From positions 1 through 14,052 of the forward strand of contig CAKQOE010000049.1 in assembly GCA_934255545.1 (NCBI GenBank): a DNA stretch of 14,052 nt, read 5' to 3'. This DNA comes from an uncultured Clostridia bacterium. Lineage in GTDB: Bacteria > Bacillota > Clostridia > Peptostreptococcales > Anaerovoracaceae. How positions within the stretch are numbered: the stretch's first letter is position 1; every line of letters begins with the position of its first letter. The notes beneath the pieces are model-generated. The model ran no database searches and had not been told where the DNA came from. It saw nothing but the letters and a program-made list of their open reading frames with translations. Position numbers and translations under genes: made by a program. Shown here one piece after another: positions 6,417-12,166 of this stretch.

Positions 6417-8402
6417 ATGACAGTGATTTCAGCTAACGGCCTTACAAAGGTCTACGACGGCACAGAGGTTATATTTTCAAACGTGTCGTTTCACGTAAAC
6501 AAGGGCGACCGCGTCGGCATAGTCGGCACTAACGGCGCCGGAAAAAGTACGCTGCTGAATGTTCTTGCCGGGGAAACTCAGCCGGACGAAGGCAGCTTTT
6601 TTATTTCTCAGGATCTGACTGTGGGATATTTCAGGCAGAACGACCTGTTTACGTCAGAAAAAACGGTATATGAAGAAATGCTCTCGATATTTTCAGGCGT
6701 TATGAAGATGGAAGAAGAGATGAACGATATGGCGGCGCGCATAGCGGAGCTTTCCGCAGACGGTGCGCATGACGAGAATGCTCATAAAGTAGAAAAGCTG
6801 CTCGCTGAGTACGACCGCCTTACGGAAAAGTTCAAGGAAGCGAACGGTTACGGATACAAGAGCGAGATAAACGGCGTGCTGAGCAGCATGGCGTTCCCGC
6901 AGTCTTTCTACGACAAGAAAACAAATTCTCTTTCAGGAGGCGAGCGCACAAGGCTCGCGCTTGCTGCTCTCCTGCTCAAAAAGCCGGACATACTGTTCCT
7001 GGACGAGCCTACGAACCATCTTGATATAGGGACATTAAAGTGGCTCGAGCAGTATCTGCGCGGTTATAAGGGCACAGTGATCATCATCTCACATGACAGA
7101 TATTTCCTGGATCATACAGTAAACAGGATATTCGAAATGGAAAATCATCATCTTAGCGTTTACGAAGGAAACTATACGTTTTACGCTGATGAAAAGCGCG
7201 TAAGGCTCGCTGCAGAGCTGAAAACGTATGAAAATCAGCAGGCTGAGATAAAGCGCCAGGAGGATATGATCCGCCGTTTCAAGGAACGAGGAACTGAAAA
7301 ACTGGCAAAGCGCGCCAGGTCGCGCGAAAAGCAGCTGGAAAAGGTCGAGGTCATGGACAGGCCTGTCGTTATGAACTCAAGGATGAAGATACAGTTCAGG
7401 GAGAGCGCGAAGAGCGGAAACGATACGCTCCACGCTGAATGCCTTTCAAAGTCATACGGTATCGGAAATGAAAAGCGCACGCTGTTCCGCAATGTAGAGT
7501 TCGATATAAAGCGCGGCGAGCGCGTATGTATAATCGGCCCAAATGGCACCGGAAAAACAACTCTGCTCAAGATGATAATGTCACAGGTCGAGCCGACAGA
7601 GGGCTTTATAAAGGTAGGCCACAACATCCATTTCGGCTACTACGACCAGGAGCAGACCATGCTCAACGACAGCTTTACAGTTATAGAAGAAATGCGCGAG
7701 GCCTACTCACTTTACAGCGATACAGAGCTGCGCGGTCTGCTCGGCCGCTTCCTTTTTAAGAACGACGATGTATTTAAGCAGGTGAGCGCGCTCTCAGGCG
7801 GCGAACGCGCGCGTCTTGCGCTTCTCAAACTTATGCTTTCGGGCGCAAACGTGCTCATACTGGACGAACCTACGAACCACCTCGATATCGCTTCAAAGGA
7901 AGTATTTGAAGACGCGCTGCTTGATTTTCCAGGAACGTCAGTGATAGTATCGCATGACCGTTACCTGCTCAACAAGGTCCCGACATCCATATACGAGCTG
8001 ACTCAGAACGGCATTACAGTTTATCCGGGCAATTACGACTACTATAACGAAAAAAAGGCAGAAGTGACATCAACGAATGCCTACATGAGCGACCTTCACA
8101 AAAATAACTCTGTAGAATCAGACGCTCCTGACGACGGCTCTGCCGACGCAAAGCAGCAGCGCATGGAAGAGCGCCGCAGAAACAAAGAAGCCCAGGCAGA
8201 GCAGCGCAGGATACAGCGCCGCGCAGAGGCTCTCGAAAAGGAGATAGGAGAGCTTGAAGAAGAAATAGAGCAGCTTGAACAGGAGATGTACAGAGAAGAG
8301 TACCAGACAGACCACGCAAAGTTGACAAAGATAGCAGAAAAGCTCGCGGAAAAGAAAACACGACTTGATGAAGCGTATGATGAATGGTCAGAGCTGTCGT
8401 AA
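6417..8402 (+). CDS. ABC-F family ATPase, translation factor type
   Basis: A 661-residue cytoplasmic protein with two ABC domains and no membrane segment, the layout of ABC-F proteins that bind the ribosome near the E site and act on stalled or drug-bound ribosomes. Domain 1 has Walker A GTNGAGKST (37-45), signature LSGGE (172-176) and LDEPTNHLD with Glu197; domain 2 has GPNGTGKTT (374-382), LSGGE (459-463) and Glu484. The inter-domain linker (about 250-335) is rich in Arg and Lys, and a charged arm-like insertion lies near 95-145. A coiled coil forms the C terminus (about 585-661), as in YdiF/Uup-type members. Whether it is housekeeping or gives drug tolerance cannot be told from sequence. 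ATG 6417 matches the family N terminus but has no ribosome binding site at normal distance. Confidence 0.93.
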   Translation: MTVISANGLTKVYDGTEVIFSNVSFHVNKGDRVGIVGTNGAGKSTLLNVLAGETQPDEGSFFISQDLTVGYFRQNDLFTSEKTVYEEMLSIFSGVMKMEEEMNDMAARIAELSADGAHDENAHKVEKLLAEYDRLTEKFKEANGYGYKSEINGVLSSMAFPQSFYDKKTNSLSGGERTRLALAALLLKKPDILFLDEPTNHLDIGTLKWLEQYLRGYKGTVIIISHDRYFLDHTVNRIFEMENHHLSVYEGNYTFYADEKRVRLAAELKTYENQQAEIKRQEDMIRRFKERGTEKLAKRARSREKQLEKVEVMDRPVVMNSRMKIQFRESAKSGNDTLHAECLSKSYGIGNEKRTLFRNVEFDIKRGERVCIIGPNGTGKTTLLKMIMSQVEPTEGFIKVGHNIHFGYYDQEQTMLNDSFTVIEEMREAYSLYSDTELRGLLGRFLFKNDDVFKQVSALSGGERARLALLKLMLSGANVLILDEPTNHLDIASKEVFEDALLDFPGTSVIVSHDRYLLNKVPTSIYELTQNGITVYPGNYDYYNEKKAEVTSTNAYMSDLHKNNSVESDAPDDGSADAKQQRMEERRRNKEAQAEQRRIQRRAEALEKEIGELEEEIEQLEQEMYREEYQTDHAKLTKIAEKLAEKKTRLDEAYDEWSELS

Positions 8403-8434
8403 AATAGATAATTATTGAACATAAGCATTAAATA

Positions 8435-8463
8435 TTGTGTAAAGAAAAATTCTTTGTTATAAT
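8435..8463 (+). promoter_or_regulatory. rex promoter
   Basis: TTGTGT (8435-8440) and a perfect TATAAT (8458-8463) are separated by exactly 17 bp. Transcription would start near 8470, about 215 bases upstream of the rex start codon. Confidence 0.75.
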
Positions 8464-8471
8464 AGTAACAA
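8454..8471. promoter_or_regulatory. Rex operator (autoregulation)
   Basis: TTGTTATAATAGTAACAA has perfect 6-base inverted arms (TTGTTA and TAACAA) in the 18-bp format of Rex sites in Bacillota (TTGTTAA-N4-TTAACAA); 12 of the 14 defined bases match. It covers the -10 box of the promoter in front of rex, so Rex should repress its own gene when the NADH/NAD+ ratio is low. Confidence 0.75.
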
Positions 8472-8671
8472 TTGGGTGTATTAATTGTGTCTATATATTC
8501 CCATATATCGCTCCGGAAGCGGCCGCACGCCGCGCCGCGCCGGAGAAACGCAGGATGATACGCGCCGGCTTACCGCTGACCGCTCGCAAGAGCAGAAAAA
8601 CAGCGGGTCAGTCTGCCTGCGGTAATTTGCATGACCAGGAACAGCTCCTGCGGCTGTCCTGAGGCTATAGT
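8472..8671 (+). promoter_or_regulatory. Long structured 5' leader of rex
   Basis: About 200 untranslated bases, much richer in GC than the surrounding intergenic DNA. Three hairpins can be read. (1) 8511-8545: CTCCGG/CCGGAG enclosing GCGGC/GCCGC. (2) 8570-8625: TTACCG/CGGTAA enclosing CTGACC/GGTCAG and an inner GCTC-GCAA-GAGC stem with a GNRA tetraloop. (3) 8637-8660: ACAGC/GCTGT, extended by AGG/CCT with one bulged A. None has a T-run. I recognise no known riboswitch. It may be a regulatory leader or contain a small RNA. An open frame through it (8435-8662) lacks a ribosome binding site and looks fortuitous. Confidence 0.5.
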
Positions 8672-8685
8672 AAGGAAGAATGAAA

Positions 8686-9324
8686 ATGAAAGAAAAAGCT
8701 AAGATCTCAGATGCGGTAGTAAAGAGACTTCCTGTTTACCGCAGATATCTGGAGGAGCTTATAAAGGATGACGTAGAGCGCATCTCATCAAATGAATTAA
8801 GCTCTCTTATAGGCTTCACAGCTTCACAGATCCGTCAGGATCTCAATAATTTCGGCGGCTTCGGTCAGCAGGGCTACGGCTACAACATCAAGGGCCTTTA
8901 CAAGGAGATAAGCACTATACTCGGTCTTGACAGAGAGTATAAGATGGTGATAGTAGGTACAGGTAACCTCGGTCAGGCTCTCGCAAACTACACGAAGTAC
9001 TACAAGCTCGGTTTCCCGATAATCGGCATGTTCGACGTAAATCCAAAGATCATCGGACTCAGGATAAACGATATCGAGGTAATGGACAGCGAAAACCTGC
9101 TTGATTTTCTCAACTCGAACCATGTTGATATAGGGATCATAACCACGGATAAAGCAGCTGCGCAGTCAGTAGCGGACAAACTCGTCGAGGGCGGCGTAAG
9201 AGGCATATGGAACTTCGCTCCGTGCGACCTGAAGGTCCCTAAAAACGTGCCTGTGGAAAACGTACACGTTACAGATACTCTTAATTCGCTTGTTTATCAT
9301 ATTATCCATGCCGAGGATGATTAA
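8686..9324 (+). CDS. rex: Redox-sensing transcriptional repressor Rex
   Basis: A 212-residue homodimeric repressor that senses the NADH/NAD+ ratio and controls fermentation and respiratory genes. The N-terminal winged helix (about 5-78) includes SSNELSSLIGFTASQIRQDL, whose last helix reads DNA, followed by the family-typical FGGFGQQGYGY (56-66). The Rossmann domain begins at MVIVGTGNLGQAL (87-99) with the GxGxxG dinucleotide motif, followed by the FDVNP segment (116-120) after the second strand. Length is normal for Rex. Two in-frame ATGs exist (8680, 8686); the second is 9 bases from AAGGA (8672-8676) and the first only 3, so 8686 is preferred. Transcription ends at the terminator at 9350. 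An operator match on its own promoter implies autoregulation. Confidence 0.95.
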   Translation: MKEKAKISDAVVKRLPVYRRYLEELIKDDVERISSNELSSLIGFTASQIRQDLNNFGGFGQQGYGYNIKGLYKEISTILGLDREYKMVIVGTGNLGQALANYTKYYKLGFPIIGMFDVNPKIIGLRINDIEVMDSENLLDFLNSNHVDIGIITTDKAAAQSVADKLVEGGVRGIWNFAPCDLKVPKNVPVENVHVTDTLNSLVYHIIHAEDD

Positions 9325-9349
9325 AAGAAAATACATAATAAGACAATAC

Positions 9350-9383
9350 AAACTGCCATGCATCACCGCGCGGCAGTTTTTTT
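9350..9383 (+). terminator. Rho-independent terminator of rex
   Basis: AAACTGCC (9350-9357) pairs with GGCAGTTT (9372-9379), and the T-run extends to 9383. It starts 25 bases after the rex stop codon. Confidence 0.9.
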
Positions 9384-9465
9384 ATTTGGATGTTTTATGA
9401 AATACTATGAAACAGCGGCTCTGAAAAGGCTCCGGCACAATGCGGCGCAGACGTTTTTAAGCAAT

Positions 9466-9496
9466 AAAAATGACCCTGTACGTAATGTACAGGGTC
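9466..9496 (-). terminator. Rho-independent terminator of the ferredoxin gene
   Basis: GACCCTGTAC (9472-9481) and GTACAGGGTC (9487-9496) form a perfect 10-bp stem with a 5-base loop. On the minus strand it is followed by five T residues (9470 to 9466), so it ends transcription from the ferredoxin gene. Confidence 0.9.
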
Positions 9497-9527
9497 GTGA
9501 TCTGTCGATGTAATTCCTGTCAGTCGA

Positions 9528-9698
9528 TTAAGCCTGAGCAGGAGCGTCAACTGGACATGTGTCAGCGCAAGCACCGCAGTCGATGCAAGTGTCAGCGTTG
9601 ATAACATACTTGCCGTCTCCTTCAGAGATAGCTTCTACAGGACATTCAGCTGCGCAAGCGCCGCATGAGATGCATGAATCATTGATTACATAAGCCAT
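9528..9698 (-). CDS. 2[4Fe-4S] ferredoxin, clostridial type
   Basis: A 56-residue cytoplasmic electron carrier. Two CxxCxxCxxxCP motifs are complete: Cys9, 12, 15, 19 and Cys38, 41, 44, 48, each followed by Pro, so both [4Fe-4S] clusters should assemble. Length and layout match the small ferredoxins of clostridia that serve pyruvate:ferredoxin oxidoreductase, hydrogenase and Rnf-type complexes. The start is set by AAGGAGGTA on the minus strand (9705-9713); the longer frame reaching 9770 would run through the promoter and is rejected. It is a single-gene unit with a strong promoter and its own terminator, as expected for an abundant protein. Confidence 0.96.
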   Translation of the reverse strand: MAYVINDSCISCGACAAECPVEAISEGDGKYVINADTCIDCGACADTCPVDAPAQA

Positions 9699-9741
9699 AC
9701 GAAATACCTCCTTATATTGTTTAGTTACATATAGCGAATAC

Positions 9742-9770
9742 ATTATAGCAGAGAATAAAAAATGTAACAA
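9742..9770 (-). promoter_or_regulatory. Ferredoxin promoter
   Basis: On the minus strand TTGTTA (9770 to 9765) and a perfect TATAAT (9747 to 9742) are separated by 17 bp. Transcription would start near 9735, about 37 bases before the start codon. Confidence 0.8.
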
Positions 9771-9870
9771 TCATTTTTTTCAGAAATAATAATGCAAAAT
9801 ATTTTAGTGTGAATAATCCTGTAAATATGCGCCGTTTGATTGTAAAATAAGAAAGCGTGAATATATGAGA

Positions 9871-9887
9871 TCCGGCGCTGAGCCGGA
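9871..9887 (+). promoter_or_regulatory. GC hairpin before the P-loop/Asp23 gene
   Basis: TCCGGC and GCCGGA form a perfect 6-bp stem around a GCTGA loop, ending 13 bases before AAGGAG (9901-9906). No T-run follows, so it is not a terminator. It resembles the GC hairpins that precede other genes in this window. Confidence 0.4.
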
Positions 9888-9917
9888 CGATCATTACGAT
9901 AAGGAGAAAGATTTGAA

Positions 9918-10745
9918 ATGAAGATATACGGACTTGTCGGAAAGAGCGGTACAGGCAAGAGCTATCAGGCTATGAACGTCTGCCGCAGCAGAAATATAGA
10001 AGCGATAATAGACGACGGCCTTTTTATATATAACAACGCCGTACAGGCCGGTCACTCAGCAAAGCGCGATGAAAATAAAATGACTGCCATAAAGACAGCG
10101 ATATTTCAGAATGAGGACGAACGCGCCGAAGTGGCGGATACGATAAAAAAAGTAGCGCCTGAAAGCATACTCGTGCTCGGCACGTCGGAAGGAATGATAG
10201 AAAAAATATGCAGCCGCCTCGGGCTGCCGGAAGTATCTGAAATGATACATATAGAAGATATCGTAAGCGCAAAGGATATAAAAAAGGCTCTTGAGCAGCG
10301 GCGTGAGAAGGGAAAGCACGTTATACCTGTGCCGACGTTTGAGATAAAAAACCAGTTTTCGGGATATTTTCTGAAGCCGCTCAATATATTCAGGATGAAG
10401 AACGGCAAGCCGTCAAAAGAAAACGAAAAGTCAGTCGTACGCCCGACGTACAGCTATCTGGGAGAGTTTACCATATCTGACAAAGCAGTTCTGCAGCTCG
10501 TGTATCATGTAAGCGAGCGCGCTGCGGGCGTGGCAGAGGTGGCAAAATGCACGCTTAAGACAAAGCCGGAAGGGGTAATACTGACTGTAGCGGCGTTCTT
10601 TGAGTACGACCGCGAGCTAAGAAAACGCATAGAAAACCTGCAGAAGGCAGTGGCTGACAATGTAGAAAGCATGACGGCATTTAATATACTCGGAGTAAAT
10701 GTCATAGTAAAGGGGCTGCGGTCCGTCCGCAGACAGGAGGCGTAA
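9918..10745 (+). CDS. P-loop NTPase fused to an Asp23/Gls24-like domain
   Basis: A 275-residue soluble protein of two parts. Residues 1-150 look like a P-loop nucleotide-binding domain: MKIYGLVGKSGTGKS carries a Walker A motif (8-15), followed by a short acidic segment EAIIDDG (28-34) and a second hydrophobic strand ILVLGTS (84-90). No textbook Walker B is obvious. Residues about 178-270 (LGEFTISDKAVLQLVYHVSE... to VNVIVKGL) have the sequence pattern of Asp23/Gls24 (DUF322) envelope-stress proteins: an ISDKAV start, a central GV, a strand pair, and ending in a NVIVKGL strand. The loop 150-178 is a basic linker. AAGGAG (9901-9906) is 11 bases before the ATG, a little far. The function is unknown. 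The glycosylase gene follows after 81 bases and may be co-transcribed. Confidence 0.72.
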   Translation: MKIYGLVGKSGTGKSYQAMNVCRSRNIEAIIDDGLFIYNNAVQAGHSAKRDENKMTAIKTAIFQNEDERAEVADTIKKVAPESILVLGTSEGMIEKICSRLGLPEVSEMIHIEDIVSAKDIKKALEQRREKGKHVIPVPTFEIKNQFSGYFLKPLNIFRMKNGKPSKENEKSVVRPTYSYLGEFTISDKAVLQLVYHVSERAAGVAEVAKCTLKTKPEGVILTVAAFFEYDRELRKRIENLQKAVADNVESMTAFNILGVNVIVKGLRSVRRQEA

Positions 10746-10780
10746 CGCAGGTAAGACATACGTGTCTGCCTGCAGCGTTG
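10744..10780 (+). other. Hairpin between the P-loop/Asp23 and glycosylase genes
   Basis: AGACA and TGTCT pair around a TACG loop (10754-10767), with outer AGG/CCT and AACGC/GCGTT pairs and small bulges. There is no T-run, so read-through into the glycosylase gene is likely; it may mark an RNA processing point. Confidence 0.35.
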
Positions 10781-10826
10781 ACGGTGCGATGCATGAAGCA
10801 GAATTTAACAGAAATGGGAAAACATC

Positions 10827-11690
10827 ATGGAAAACAGTAACAGCATATATAAAGTAGAAAAATTTGCGGATTTTGACGCTGATCATACATTTGACTGCGG
10901 CCAGTGCTTCCGCTGGGACCGCGAGGAGGACGGGAGCTATACCGGCGTTGCGTTCGGGCGCGCGGTAAATATAAAAAAAGAAAACGGCGGGCTCGTCATA
11001 GACAACTGCACGGAGGAAGATTACAAAAATATATGGGCTGACTATCTTGACGCGCAGCGCGATTATGCTGCAGTCAAGACACTTCTTTCAGCTCATGACG
11101 ACGTCATGAAAAGGGCGGTAGAGTACGGCAGCGGCATAAGGCTGCTTCACCAGGATCCGTGGGAGACGCTTATTTCATTTATAGTTTCACAGAATTCAAA
11201 CATACCGAGGATAAAAAAGTGCGTTGAGTCGCTTTGCAGCAATTTCGGCGAGAGCCTCGGAGAGTACCGCGGACAGGAAAGATTTGCATTTCCTACGGCT
11301 GAAAGGCTTGCAGGGCTTACGCAGGAGGACCTTTCTGTATGCAGACTGGGATACCGCGACAAATACATACTTGAAACTGCGGCCGCCGTTGCGGCTGACG
11401 GCGGCAGAACGCTTGCAGGCTCTAGAGAACTGTCGTTTGCCGATGCGGAAAAATATATACGGTCATTAAAGGGCGTAGGCCCAAAGGTGGCAAACTGCAT
11501 ACTTCTTTTCGGTCTGCTGAAGTATGAGAGCTTTCCGCTCGATGTGTGGATGAAGAGGATCATGCACGAGCTGTACGGGTTTGAAGAGGGCGACATGAAG
11601 GGCATGGCAGCTTATGCACGGGAAAATTTCGGCGAGTACAGCGGTTTTGCGCAGCAGTATCTTTTTTATTATGCAAGAGAAAATTTATAA
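10827..11690 (+). CDS. 8-oxoguanine DNA glycosylase, OGG1 type
   Basis: A 287-residue base-excision repair enzyme that removes 8-oxoguanine opposite cytosine and can nick the strand. The OGG N-terminal domain (about 1-115) includes DCGQCFRW (23-30). The helix-hairpin-helix domain follows: SLKGVGPKVANCILLF (213-228) with the presumed Schiff-base Lys220, then SFPLDVWMKR (235-244) with catalytic Asp239, matching the K249/D268 pair of human OGG1. WETLISFIVSQNSNIPRI (112-129) is the usual helix of the family. Length fits the bacterial OGG1-like enzymes known from clostridia. The ribosome binding site before ATG 10827 is weak (GGGAAA only), which suggests low expression or coupling to the gene upstream. 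No terminator follows before the groES promoter. Confidence 0.9.
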   Translation: MENSNSIYKVEKFADFDADHTFDCGQCFRWDREEDGSYTGVAFGRAVNIKKENGGLVIDNCTEEDYKNIWADYLDAQRDYAAVKTLLSAHDDVMKRAVEYGSGIRLLHQDPWETLISFIVSQNSNIPRIKKCVESLCSNFGESLGEYRGQERFAFPTAERLAGLTQEDLSVCRLGYRDKYILETAAAVAADGGRTLAGSRELSFADAEKYIRSLKGVGPKVANCILLFGLLKYESFPLDVWMKRIMHELYGFEEGDMKGMAAYARENFGEYSGFAQQYLFYYARENL

Positions 11691-11698
11691 AATGTGGG

Positions 11699-11727
11699 TT
11701 GACATATCGCATCAAGTGGAGTAAATT
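11699..11727 (+). promoter_or_regulatory. groESL promoter
   Basis: TTGACA (11699-11704) and TAAATT (11722-11727) are separated by 17 bp, a standard vegetative promoter with a perfect -35. It ends 4 bases before the CIRCE element. Confidence 0.8.
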
Positions 11728-11731
11728 ATCT

Positions 11732-11758
11732 TTAGCACTCAGAGAGCATGAGTGCTAA
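11732..11758. promoter_or_regulatory. CIRCE operator (HrcA site)
   Basis: TTAGCACTC, nine spacer bases, GAGTGCTAA: a perfect match to the CIRCE consensus. It lies at the transcription start, so HrcA bound here should repress groES-groEL until heat or protein damage titrates GroEL away from HrcA. The hrcA gene is not in the window. Confidence 0.97.
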
Positions 11759-11809
11759 CAAACGAAAACAATTCTATTATATACATTAAATTTGAAAGGA
11801 GAATTTCAA

Positions 11810-12082
11810 ATGATAAGACCATTAGGTGATAACATCGTAATAAAGCGTCTCGAGGCTGAGGAAAAGACTCAGGGAGGCATCATACTCGCAAGCTCTGCAA
11901 AGGAAGTTCCTCAGGTAGCTGAGGTCATAGCTGTAGGCCCTGGCCTTGAAGGTGACGAAGAGATAAAGATCTACGGCGGAGAAAAGGTAATATTCAAAAA
12001 GTACGGCGGCACTGAGATCGAGTACAACGGCGAAGAGTACATCATAGTTCCTTACGCTGATATCCTCGCAGTTCTCGACTAA
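11810..12082 (+). CDS. groES: Co-chaperonin GroES (Hsp10)
   Basis: A 90-residue subunit of the heptameric lid that closes the GroEL chamber. The N terminus MIRPLGDNIVIKRL and the mobile loop EEKTQGGIILASSAKE (17-32), which contacts the GroEL apical domain, are typical, as is the C-terminal EYIIVPYADILAVLD. ATG 11810 was chosen because AAAGGAG (11795-11801) is 8 bases upstream; an in-frame TTG at 11792 would overlap that site. It is the first gene of the CIRCE-controlled operon and is followed by groEL after 84 bases. Confidence 0.97.
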   Translation: MIRPLGDNIVIKRLEAEEKTQGGIILASSAKEVPQVAEVIAVGPGLEGDEEIKIYGGEKVIFKKYGGTEIEYNGEEYIIVPYADILAVLD

Positions 12083-12093
12083 GCAGGTTTCAT

Positions 12094-12108
12094 GCGGGCA
12101 GGGCCCGC
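12094..12108 (+). other. Hairpin between groES and groEL
   Basis: GCGGGC and GCCCGC form a perfect 6-bp stem with an AGG loop. No T-run follows. A stem here could protect or process the groES message and shift the GroES:GroEL ratio. Confidence 0.45.
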
Positions 12109-12166
12109 GTATTAAGAAACATTAAAATATTATCTTGATAAATTTGATATAAAGGAGTGCATTAAA

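Noticed and set aside
8014..8428. Overlapping minus-strand frames opposite the ABC-F C terminus
   Set aside because: They come from the repetitive Glu/Arg coiled-coil codons of the ABC-F gene and have no start signals.
8435..8662. 75-codon open frame through the rex leader
   Set aside because: It begins inside the promoter at a non-ATG codon, has no ribosome binding site, and its sequence is Arg/Ala-rich with no family features. The DNA is better explained as a structured leader.
9699..9770. N-terminal extension of the ferredoxin to 9770
   Set aside because: It would cover the promoter and ribosome binding site; the 56-residue form is the normal ferredoxin length.
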